From Knoxdaviesia capensis (Eukaryota > Ascomycota > Sordariomycetes > Microascales > Gondwanamycetaceae): a stretch of DNA of 64,000 nucleotides. The notes beneath the pieces were generated by a model. The model did not search any database. It saw only the letters and a program-made list of their open reading frames with translations, and was not told where the DNA came from. The position numbers and the translations under genes were made by a program. Shown here piece by piece: positions 22,115-33,300 of this stretch; the stretch's first letter is position 1, and each line of letters opens with the position of its first letter. The DNA is taken from NCBI GenBank assembly GCA_001510575.1, contig LNGK01000002.1:1662144-1726143 (forward strand). The letters are read 5' to 3'.

Positions 22115-25100
22115 GTCTATCAGTATTTCCGCTCCCTTTTTTCTCTATGCTGGCCACCGTTTAAGTCATCTTCTGCCAAGAACTCACCCATCAGCAAAGG
22201 ACGGGATTTAAACCCGGAAGGTACTGCGGACGCACGAGTCCGTCTCCCTGGGGTAACGCCGGGCTGTGGTGGCATCGTGTCTGGCTCGACCGTGTCGGAG
22301 GCGTTCCCGGATCGGGGGGGAGTTCTGTCTCAGGCCCTCGCGTCTTCCCTTCGGTGTGAGTGTCGGTGTGTTGGCTCTTCCGCGGGTTGTCGGATTTCGT
22401 TCTTCCGGGCTTGTTGCAGTGACGTAGGATACTTAGGAGGTAATCGTCGTACACCAGTCTGATCTTGACTGCAGGTAGGAGAGAAGGGGGAAGGTTAGAG
22501 TCTCAAAGTGCCAGCTCCTCAACCTTTACATCTCACCAATGGTGGAAACTCACCAGAAGGCTCCAGGCCCATACAACATGAGGCAGCAAGTCTGCTTGAT
22601 AGTGACACCAACAGAACAAGCACAAAACAAAACAACCAGAAAGCATATAACAATTAGGGGAGGTCAAAATGCTCTCTCTCCACAGAGGACAAGTGGGATA
22701 GCCAGGAAAAGAGTATCTGGTTTTCTTTTCTTTCAAAGTTCACAAGGTATATATCAGGAAACAAAAGCCTCCAGAAAGAAGACTCAAAAAGGCGGGAAAG
22801 AAGAAAAGTATCAGCCAGAGGAAGCATGTCCCGGGTGAAGGCCAGATAAAGAGAAAAGAAGTATTTCCATGGCCATGACTTGTGCCATTGTCTTCCTCCC
22901 CTTCCTTCTTCTTCTTCTTCTTGTTTTCCATAGGCATCACATAGTAGCGATACTATCCAGCGCAACTCTGCAATTTGGTTTCTTTGTTGCCAGTCACATC
23001 CCTAGGGCCTTCTTTTCCGGATGAAGAAGGGTCTGTTTGTTCAAAAGGCTTCCCTAGGCATATGCTTCTTAAAAGCTCAGGCCACACAGCTGGGTGAGCA
23101 CAAAGAAAAAGAAAAGGATTTCGGGGGCATCTCAGTTCACTCCCCTCCCTCCAAAAGAGAAATAGTGGGTTCTTCCTCTTCGGATATGGTCAGTGGACAA
23201 AGACAAACAATAGATAAAAAAAGCCAAAGGGAGAATAATGAAGGCTATGCCACTAGACCTAATCTGGGGATAGAGCAAATGGTATGGGATAGGAGTGTCC
23301 TGATTCTTAACCAAGAGATGAGGAGAGAGCAGGAGAGTCGGTTAAACTGACTGTCAGTCAATAACAGCGCCCAGGTAATGCGCTGGCCATTTTCTTTTCT
23401 GCGGTCCCCAGGTGAAGTGAGCATCAGATCGATCCATCAGGAGGCAGTTGTGTAAATCTCCGCCATCAACCAGCTGAAAAAAAGAGAGAAAAAAGAGACA
23501 AGAATGGATCTATTGAGAAACGTCGTAAACCCACGTTGGAAAGGAAAATCGAAGGAAGCGCAAGAGAAAAAGAGGAAGAAAAAAAAACTTGGAATCCCAT
23601 GATGGAAGAACTTCGTTCCTTCCCATTTTCCCCCCGGGTCCCCGCCCACACCCCCGGAATCCCCACAATTCCCCGGAGCGCCGACCGACCCCGCCCCGAC
23701 GAAATAAGTGGGGCCTGTCCACCCCCTTTTTTTCTTTTTTTCCTCTGGCTGTGACTTCGTCTGTCTCTCATTTCACGCAAATTACTGCATTGTGCATTGC
23801 ATTGCATGAAGTCCACACTACTCTGCTCCGTCATTTCCGGCTGCTTCTCTCCCAAAAAAAAATATGACCAAAAATATGTAAAGATATATTAAATTAAAAT
23901 AAAATGAAAGACACTCTCAACTCGTATGAAAAACGCAAGTTATCTCGTTTTTCTACTCGATTGAATTTCCTGACCTTCTCTTTTTGGCGAGAGAGAGGGG
24001 GGTGTGTGTTTGGTGGAAGGGTAGGCAAATAAATGCAAATTCTCCCTACACTTCTTCCCAGCCCACCGCACAGGCCAGTCAGGAAAGGCGAAAATGAATT
24101 GGGGGGGGGTGGGTTCCGGCAAGCAAACACTAGAAATAGACACCCATCATTCCTTTGTCCACAGCCTCTCCCTCTAAAGCTCCCCAGGCACAGTATTGCC
24201 CTCTTCATCTTATCCCTTCTCCCACAGAGGAAAGAAAAAAAAAAACTTGAACAAAGATCCACAGAACCGTAGAGAAAACCCCCCCCATACTAGTGCACAG
24301 CTCTGCATTTCTTTGTGCTGGGAAGCCGGTGTGAGTGTGGTTCTGGTCCCTCGGGGAAGGTGTCCCTGCTCTGCTATTTTTGAGTGTTACCGGTTCCTGA
24401 GAGGAACTGGGTGAAGAAGGTTGGGGATGAGAGGGAAACAGGAAGAAATGCGGGAAGTCGAAAGGCGAGTGGGTGAGCAACAAGAATGGAGAGAGAGTGT
24501 GGAAGTCGGAGGTCCTAACTTGTAACATAGATATCTCGTGGATAAGTGCAGATCATAAGTTTGCTTGAACCTTCCTTGGCCTTCTCTCAGTATACATAGA
24601 CTGTTCAGCCCCAAGACATTGCAACCAACAGAAACAGATCCATCTAACCAACCCTAACCCCAACCCTAAACTTTCATTAACCACAACCAGGTTGACACAC
24701 GGGATCTGTCATACAAAGACATTCAGAGACTAGCCAAAGAGATACACCCTCAGGAGTGCATGTGTAAGAAGGTATGTCTAAGGTGTGCCATCGGTCTCCC
24801 CGGGAACTACCACCGAGAGAGGGAGGAGAGACAAAGATCGTCTTCCTGGCCACGCACAAGGAAGATCCCCTTAGAAAAAACCGCACTATGATCAAATTAC
24901 ATCCCACCGAGCGACTTTGGCACAGGAAGGGAGCACGACTACACTACATTAAGTCCGCTAGGTACTGACTGGAAATAGTAAAAAAAGAACTGGTGGACCA
25001 TATGGTCGCTATGCAACTGCTTGTCTTTCGTCAGTCAAGAACTGGAGGGTGAACCAGTCTGGCTGCGAATATATAAAGGACTATATACCTCCAGCAAGGA

Positions 25101-26305
25101 GAGAAACACAGAGAGAAGAGAAGGAGATGGAGAGAGATAACGAGAGCGAGTTTCATATACCAAATCCCTGGAATGGCACGACTCGCCCCTCGGTGGTAGA
25201 TTCTAGAGAATTATCAAGATAAAATATAGTGGGTAAGTTGTGTGTGTGAGAGAGTGTGCAGATGCACCAAAGTCAAGAAACACGCAGACATGAGAAAAGT
25301 ACAGAAGAGAAGAAAATGACCGGAAACATGAGTATAGCCAAAGAGGAGGAAATGTTTATATAGCATTCCGAAGAGAGAGAAGAGAAGCAATAAACCCAGA
25401 AAAGAAAATGAGTACGAACGCTTGTATTGCTGTACTGAAAACCATCTTTCGCAAAAAAAAAAAAAACCAAGGAGAAAAAAATCCAGATTAAAAAAAACAT
25501 ATCCAAAGACAAAGAAAGGGATGGAAGGGTATGAACGCTTCGTGTTCTGTTGCTTTTAAGCTCGCGCATGATAAAAGTTTGACCAGAAAAGAAAAAGACC
25601 ATGATGACGGATTGGAACGGTGGTGAGTGACGTGGGAAAGTGAGAACAAGATGAAGGAAATCACTGCACATGCCACACTGCACGGAAAGACAAAATACAA
25701 AACGAGACGCAAAAAAACTAAAAGAAACAGCTAATCAATTCCTCTTCTCTCTCACGACAATAGATAAAAATTGTTCATTCTGATCCACCCCCAATGTTGC
25801 TGCTTTTATCTGACTGCTGATGACTTGTAAAAAAAAAAGAAACCCAGTCTCCCCTTTTGTGAACTTGGTGAGAAGACGGATAAGGGTGTGTGTAAAAAAG
25901 GAGAAAAAAAGGGGATCAACAATATAAAAAAAGAAAAAGGCTTTGAAATATGCCGGAATGCAAGCAATGTGATAATCTGGTATCAACTGCCTACCAATCA
26001 ATGTAAATCGCTAGAGTAAAAAACAAAAAGCAAGAAGAAGAAGCAAATCGACTAATAAAAAAGGATGGGAAGAAAATCGACCGAATCATGTATTTTATTA
26101 AGATCTCGGGGGAATGGTGAAGAGAAATAAATAAATCACTGAAGATTTCCGCTCGATATATCGGAGCACTTCGTCCGTATCGAAAGCGGGAAATTGGCAC
26201 AGCTCTGAAAAGGTTGCGTGCGAAAGGAGTTATTGGCAAACTGTATTGACACAACAGCTACAACTTCAAGGAAAAAACAGCAAGACACCGTGAGGGTCAA
26301 ACGCA
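22115..26305. other. 4.2-kb intergenic region, no gene seen
   Basis: Between the start of the large gene and the stop of the G1 cyclin. It contains a telomere-like tract at 24650-24671. From about 25100 to 26150 the plus strand is purine-rich, fitting the 3' flank of the cyclin gene on the minus strand. Short reading frames on both strands are low-complexity and unsupported. Confidence 0.65.
24650..24671. repeat. Interstitial telomere-like repeat
   Basis: AACCCTAACCCC followed by AACCCTAAAC: imperfect units of the CCCTAA/TTAGGG telomere repeat used by filamentous fungi, inside the chromosome arm. It could serve as a telobox/Tbf1-type site. Confidence 0.8.
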
Positions 26306-27508
26306 TCACGCCATGTGGCATGGCATTGATTGATACTCGGTTTCGCCTTGACGCCTCAAGCCGCCATGTGCGGGTTGAGGTGTGGGGGTAACCGGGCACC
26401 GCGGAGGCATCTGGTAAGGGTCCTTGACGGCGGCATAGCTAGTGCCATCGGGAGTGATGGGTGGTGTGAGGTACCCATCAAAGCCCCTAACGGCACCCTT
26501 GCCATGAGGAGTGGCGCAGAGGTTGTTGTTGTCGACAATAGCGACGGCCGACTCCGGGCAAGCGGCGGCGGCAGCAGCAGCGGCGGCGGCGTTGTTTTGT
26601 GCAATGGTAGCCTGTCTCTGCATGAACTCGGCAAGGGTAACAGAGACACGGGAAAACCGGGACGACGTGTACTTCTTGGCCAGGGTGGCAGAGGGGTTGT
26701 GCAATTGCTGCGAGAGGCCGAGGACAGTGACGTTCTCAGTGTGATCCCACTCACCATCGTTGACCTCGGGACGGCCAAGGATGGCGCGAGCCAGAGCCAG
26801 CGAGGCTCTGGCCATGACCGACGGCTTTGTCGAAACGAAATCGCGGTGGAACATGGAGATCTCGCACAGGTAGGCGGCCATGTGCTCGACTTCGGAATCG
26901 TCACGCTCCTCGGCGGCCATCAGCTGGGTGAAGAAGTCGACGGTGGGGTGGCCAATGGTCCACTCCAGGGTGTTCAGAACATGGACCTCCATCTGGGTGA
27001 ACATGCCGGCATCATAGAGACCACAGCACATACGGTTCAACTCGGTGATCTGGGGTACGCGGTCCTTCTTGTCGCCATACTTGGCGGCAATGAGCAGGGC
27101 AGCGCAGCCAACAAGCTGGTAGTGCTGCTTGTAGACAACACGTTTCGAGCAGTACCGGTCAAGGAGGTTGACTGTGAGGAAGAGAGTCTCGGGAAGTAAC
27201 GAGAAGGCAGCGTGGGCCTCTACCAAGAAATCGATCAGATATGGCCGCATGTACCACTGGATCTCTCTTTGCATATCGATGAGGTTAGCATCGGGGAGGG
27301 TCTCGTCCTCCATGTGGCGAAGATGTTGCATGATGTCCTCGAGATACTCATCGCTGGCCAAGCGGGAGAGCTCGCCGGCGATGAGCTCTTGCCGGTTCCA
27401 GGCGATCATCTTGGCGGCTTCTTTGGGATCCATCCAGGGCCGGCCTGGTTGTTCAGATTCGTAGAAAAGATCGTCGTCACCCTGATCCTGGAAACGCTGG
27501 TACGACAT
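26306..27508 (-). CDS. cln1: G1 cyclin, CLN1/Puc1 type
   Basis: Regulatory subunit that activates the main cyclin-dependent kinase for G1 progression and polarised growth. A single exon gives 400 aa. The cyclin N box spans about 57-185 and includes QWYMRPYLIDFLVEAHA (the cyclin-box start that contacts the kinase) and LTVNLLDRYCSKRVV; the second cyclin fold spans about 187-300 (WTIGHPTVDFFTQLM to SATLAKKY). After it come about ten Ala residues (near 318-327) and a Pro/Thr-rich tail with the proline-directed sites YLTPPITPDG and CPVTPTP, likely kinase targets that control turnover. The sequence lacks a B-type destruction box near the N-terminus, which supports a G1 rather than mitotic type. The start at 27508 is followed directly by MSYQRFQDQG, with stops upstream. 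It is preceded by an unusually long pyrimidine-rich leader region and a 28-kb gene-poor stretch. Confidence 0.95.
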   Translation of the reverse strand: MSYQRFQDQGDDDLFYESEQPGRPWMDPKEAAKMIAWNRQELIAGELSRLASDEYLEDIMQHLRHMEDETLPDANLIDMQREIQWYMRPYLIDFLVEAHAAFSLLPETLFLTVNLLDRYCSKRVVYKQHYQLVGCAALLIAAKYGDKKDRVPQITELNRMCCGLYDAGMFTQMEVHVLNTLEWTIGHPTVDFFTQLMAAEERDDSEVEHMAAYLCEISMFHRDFVSTKPSVMARASLALARAILGRPEVNDGEWDHTENVTVLGLSQQLHNPSATLAKKYTSSRFSRVSVTLAEFMQRQATIAQNNAAAAAAAAAACPESAVAIVDNNNLCATPHGKGAVRGFDGYLTPPITPDGTSYAAVKDPYQMPPRCPVTPTPQPAHGGLRRQGETEYQSMPCHMA

Positions 27509-30330
27509 GATGGCAAAGAACTGAAGAAGACGGGGTGGCTGGTATGCTGCAGATGGTGACAGGCAACGGCGTTGGACAGAGATTGGGTGGGAGAGGGTAT
27601 GTGTTTATTCGACTTAGCGAGGGTGTGAATTGCTTTGAAGGGGTTCGAGGGCCTGATTTAAAAGAAAGGATGACTGAAGGGCGTTCTCCGGGAAAGACTT
27701 TGGTCTAAAATGTTTCGAGGCTATCGGGGTGCGATGATTGATTGGAAAAAAAAGAATGGCAGTTCGACGTTCAGCTAAAAGAGTGCGTGGAACGTCGGAA
27801 CGATATTAAACAAATAGTATTAAGGATCGTGGTAATAATTAGAAGCAGGAATGAATGACAGAAAGGGCGAGAAGTCTTTAGTGTCGAGATTTGAAGAAAT
27901 CTTAAGGTGGTAGACTCAGAAATCCCTTTCGAAAAGTTGGCGACGGTTGGTCAGGGGAAGGCCGTCGTTATATCGATGGCAGAGAGAAATGCTATCTTCT
28001 ATTGAAATGAAGAAACGAGGGAAGGAGAGAGAGGTTAGAATTGAAGAAATGTCTGGAGACCGTGCTGGAATGACGAATTAGGAGGTGGGACATTTGACGG
28101 CCACAGAGAGAGTGCCGATCGCGTGGACGGGAGAGGTTTGAAGAGTCAAGGCCAGATCGTTTAGAAGAGGAGGACGTGGGACATGCCAGCGAGTGAGGCC
28201 AACAAGACTTCAATGATGGAGGCTTTGGCATGAATCGGAGGCTGGCTGGCGCGAATAGTGGAGGGAAGTGTAATGATGAAAAGGTGAGGGAGATGAAGAG
28301 AGGGATGAAGTTGAGAGGGAGGCGGAAGTAGGGAGAAGATATGCATATAGGGGAAGCCCGAGGAGGATGAAGAAGAAAAAGTGCTAGGCTGGTATGTATA
28401 TGATATTTTGATGTGCAGAGGGAGTGGAAGAGGAAGGGAGTGTGAGGTGATATGAGACAGGACACCACCAACATGGTAGACGAGAATGTACAGGAAGAAT
28501 GGGGGACCGCAATCGAGGCCAGTGGAAGGAAAGGAAAAGATAATAATATTTGAAGAAAAAATGGGCTCAGAGTTGAACAATCAAAACTGGAGGTTCTAGA
28601 TAGCACTCGCTTTGAGTTGAGACAGGTGGGAAAGCGAGAGCAAGTGCAAAAAACAAGAAAGAAAAAAAAACCTACATTATTGTGTGTCTGTATCCAAACG
28701 ATGAGGTGGAAAAACCCCAGGTTCTTGATGGACAGGATGAACGAGTTAACGTCTCCTGAAGATCTTCAACAAAAAGTGAAGATTTGGTTGTAGACTGAAG
28801 GTGCAGAAGAAACAAACACACGAGGTCCAGAAATTAGGAGGTTTGTGAGAAGACAGGGTTCAAGTTGGCTACTGATGCTGATCCGAGGGATGCTGGGGTA
28901 GATCTAACAGAGGAAGGGAAGACATTCCGGGTTAGCAGGTCCAAAAAAAAATACCAAAAAGGAAAATGTGGTGTAAAAAAGGAGGTTGACTGAGCAAGAG
29001 ACGGCAGATTCGAAGACATAGGAAGATACAGCAAAAAAGTGACAACTAGCTAGACAACACACAATACACACCTTCAAACAAGTATAAAAAACAGGTAATT
29101 CTGGATTGTTTGAACTGTTTGTTCCGGAGGGAATCGGATACGGAGGGGAGGGAATAAAAAGATTGTATCGGGATCGATAAGTAGACGGACGAGTCCAAAG
29201 AGTTTGGAAGGCACGCGAAGTCGAGTTGGTCGAGTTCGAGATCTTAGAGAGAAGACGAGAGAGGAATGTTGGGAATTTTGACGGCTTTCCAGACACGGGC
29301 GTGTCTGGATAAGGACAAAAAAAAGGAGAGAATCGGCGGATTCGAGGCTGGTCCGGCCGATTGGAGATATTCGGAATTCCTGAAGGGCAGGAGTTCAAGC
29401 AAAACCAAGCTGAAGGGAGGCAAGCAAGAAAGAGTTCGACGACGAAAAAACGAAGGCTGCAAAGGCAAAAAAAAAAGGGCACACAAAAAAAGATAGAAAA
29501 AAAAAAGCAAACGACAAAAATCCAAATCCACTCCGGGTATTTTTTTCAGATCACCACTTTGCAATTCTCATTTCTTTCTATAAATGATGAATCCTCGTGA
29601 TTCTCAAACATATAGCGTCGGGATAACAAAAAAAAGCAGCTCTCGATTACCAGAAACAAGACTTGGTATGAGAGAGGGGAAGAAGACCGAAACTAGGGCG
29701 GGCCTTCAAATTCCTTTATATACGATGAGCATAGAGGACGAATTGGAGGAAGATGATACGGGAGTGTGGATCTGCCTGAACGAAATGAATCGACTGGAGA
29801 CCGAAGCGTCGACGTCGGAGAGAAGAAGTTGGGAGAGAGAAGGGATTCTTCGAGGCTCTTGGTATTTTCCGACCTACGGCGAATGTATCTTTGCAGGTAA
29901 AAGATACAAGCGGGGGTTGAAAAAGGGAGAAGCAAGAGCGAGTGGGTTTGTCGACACCTTCGCGGCGATGAAGAATGACGGAGAGAGAGCGAGGGAGGAA
30001 GGAAGAGAGGGAGAAGGGGGAAAGGAAAGAAAGAAACTAAATGAATGGACAGGGTGAGAGGAGAGAGCAAGAATGGAGGAAGAAGAAGAAAAAAGAGGAG
30101 AGAGAGGAGGGATGAGAGGATGAGAGAGGATGAGGAAAAAAAAAAGAGAGAAGAAAAAAAGAAAAGCAAAACCCCAAGCGAGGTTTTGGGAAGATGTAGT
30201 AAGAGAGGAAAGGATAGGTGGAGAGACGAGTTTAATGGGGGGGGCGTGCAGAGCGAGAAGGAACAACCCAGCCAGGCTTGGATCCAGCATTGGCAAGAGC
30301 GAACGAACAGCCAAACGGCAGGCGACATCG
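27509..30330 (-). promoter_or_regulatory. cln1: Long pyrimidine-rich upstream/leader region of cln1
   Basis: Over about 2.8 kb the plus strand is markedly purine-rich (GA runs, poly-A), so the cln1-sense strand is C/T-rich like the leaders of other genes in this window. A TATATAAAGG element lies on the minus strand at about 29708-29724, which would place a start near 29690 and give a leader of about 2.2 kb. Upstream ATGs on the sense strand open Ser/Pro/Leu/Phe-rich frames (for example 28606-27992) that I read as uORFs or chance frames, not genes. Confidence 0.5.
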
Positions 30331-33300
30331 ACTCTCAACCAGTGCACTGAACAGTAACTACTAACTGCACTCTACCTGACCTTAAGCTTAGACGACAGCA
30401 CACGACAGGGGCGCGGCCGGTGACGATGCACGCTGCGGGCGATTTGCTCTGAGCGGCTGAGCCAACGACTGCCGAATTTACGGCTTCTGCGGCCCTGCAC
30501 CTGTATCCGGACTTTGCGCCCTGGAGGAAGTACCTTTTCCTGATACACTGGCCTGCAGAGGTACATGCGTGCGAACAAGGTGAGAGACTGAGAGCAGAGG
30601 AGGAAGGGGCGGGAAGGGGGGGGTTGGGTTCCTTCCTTATGGCAGCCGGTGAAGCTTTGACTGCGATAAATCTACACTTGGTAAGTACTGGCTGGCTGCT
30701 GGTGGCTGCTTCCTTCCCTACATCTGAAGTTCACACATGGCAGGAACCACCGCCAGAATCAGGGGCGTTATGGCGAGGAAGGGAGGGAAAGTGCGGCAAG
30801 AAACCAAGAGGGAAAGAACCTGGCCGGGCCTCTCTGTTCCTTCCTTCTGCATTTTTTTCTACGTACGCCTGGAATAAAACCAGCAAGAGCGAGTGAGACT
30901 TGCAGTCGTCGGGTTTTCTTATATGGCGGGCGGTTTAATATATGCGGTTACCGCCATTTCAACAAACCGTCTAGATCAGACATGCTCAAGTTAAAGCGCT
31001 TTGTTCTCCGTACGCACCACTATATCAATTGTGTGCATTAACACATCCGGAACCGCGCAAAGCATGATGTGAAAGGGGATCGCCGGCCGACTTTTCGGGT
31101 GGTCCCCTATAGCTTATGGCTGCTATTATTATCCACGCCTGCTTTCGGAGTGCTGCAGATATATAATATCAGCCCCGTTCTCGTGTCTCGAGTCTGGAAC
31201 TGGGAAGATTCTCGTCGCAGCGAATAGTCTGTGTGGCTAAGAATTGGAGGGGGAAGAGCAGCGGAGGGTAGATCAATAGATGAACCAGTACCATCTATAG
31301 GCATGTCAAACTCGATTACGATGGAAGTACGACATTTTCTTCTTCTTCTCGGGGCTCCTTGTCCGGTCTCCCCCCCATGATAGAGAATATTTTTGATCTT
31401 TTTTTTGCCCGATTGTGAAGAGACGAGGAAGAGAAAAATGCCGTGGGTGTAGGCAAGAAAGCTGAATGTGGATGCAGGGCAATTAAAAAGGAAAGGGAAG
31501 AAAAACACGATGAGCCTTAGCATTAGTTTGCCAAAAAAAAACCCATCGCCACACGGATAGATACTAAGGACACCTGCAGATATGCAATTTGCCAGGTCGT
31601 GTTTTTTCTTTCTTTCTGCTGCTAACTGGGGAAGGCCGTTGCACATATCATATAAGATTAACGCACGTATTGGCTGACCAGAAGCCTTTCAAGTACGGGA
31701 AAGAGAAGGCCAGAGAGGGCTGTATGGAGTACAGTACATATGTCGCTTATATGATTCCGTATATGCAGAGACCACTGAACCACTCAAGAACACTGCTCCT
31801 GGCACTTTAAGTGAGGATAAGCCCTTGTTCCTGCTGCAATCGAGCGCTCGCAGGAGCATTGGGCTGCTGCATACTCATCCATGACATGTGGTAATGCACT
31901 TTAAGCAAGCACATATTCGTAGATTGACGCTTGGGCGGGTTGGTGGGCCATTGAAGGGCATCCGATCGAGTTTGTCCCGTATATCACACACATCCGGGCT
32001 GATTCCGGCAGACTGGCCAACTGGGGAGACATATCCCAATCCCACTACCGTTCTTAGAAGACCGGCTGGCCAAAAAGGAAGACGAAGCAGATCTGAACTC
32101 TTTGCCCTAGGACCAGGTTTATTTTTGGCTGTGGTAGTGAAAAGAGTGATCTTACTTCCCATCCCCCCCCTTCCGGGTTCTCGAAATGGTTTAGTGTTCT
32201 TTGTGCCGTTCTGCATGAAGGAGAGAATCCTGGCCCAGCCTGGGAATGCTTGTCCCCCCTTCCCTTCTCCCAAGATGTGTGACCTGGGCTAAGAAAAAAG
32301 GATTCCAGTGCAAAACGACACAGTATGTGCAATACGTGAGGAGGGGGAGGAAGACAACCAACCCTTCCAAGGATGGCTTTGACTCGTTCCAGTGTGCAGA
32401 GGGAATATGCACAGGAGCGCCAGAAAATTTCCGCAGATTCCTCTTTGCCATGTCGTCCGATCATCCGATATGAACGCTCGCAGCAAGACGGTCCCAAGGT
32501 ACGGTACATTGCAGACATATATGCCTTATGCAGGGAGTTTGGAAGTACTGCTAACGGTGAGCATCGCCGGAGGTGCATACTGTATATGTTCATCTGCACG
32601 CACACACCAGGACGAATAACGACAAGAAGGGGGCAAAAGGGGGGGTGATGATATAGGCGGTGACAGCACACTGTAGGGGCCCTAACCCAAGCAGAGCAGG
32701 CATGTTTTTTTGTTTTATTATTTTATTATTATTTTTTTATACAGGGCATGTGCTGCTCACGCACAGTACATGTATCACCAACGGGTCTTAAGTGGTTTTG
32801 CTTGCTGGCTTGCTTGCTTGCTGCACTGAGAGATTTGGACGAGCACGGACGACAGTCTGGACAGGATGGAGAAGGGGGAAGAAGAGCGGGGGGCTGGCTG
32901 GAGGGTTTACGAGCAGAGAGAAGAAGAAGAGCAGAAGAAAGTGGATCGCCGAGCCGGAGCACCGATAAATTGGAGAGCGAATAACCCAACCGTCAAGCGA
33001 GGAGAGAGAGTCGATTCCCTCTAACGTCTGGCACCCGGAGCGGGAAGACGAACCAGCAGGAATTCTATCGTCTTCTCCTTCTCCATTCACCCCCAATCGA
33101 CGGTCAACAGCCAATTGAAGGTGACTGCTTCCCCCCTCCCCTGGATGATGAGATTGACGGCGGTTGACGGGAACATGTCTCGGGTGGTGTGCCAGTCCAC
33201 CAGTCTGCCAGCTTCTTGATTTGGGTGAACTGGAATACGGGAACCTTTTTTCTGCTCCTCTGGTCTCTCGCCTCTTGGCTGGAGACAAGCCGGGGTTGGG

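Noticed and set aside
22186..22290. tRNA-like B box on the minus strand (GGGTTTAAATCCCG) with a nearby stem
   Set aside because: It differs from the B-box core at two positions, no A box or seven-base acceptor stem could be paired, and no seven-base anticodon loop is formed. It might be a mutated tRNA relic, but the evidence is too weak.
27992..30328. Minus-strand frames of about 200 codons upstream of cln1
   Set aside because: Low-complexity Ser/Pro/Leu/Phe from C/T-rich DNA; at most uORFs, not independent genes.
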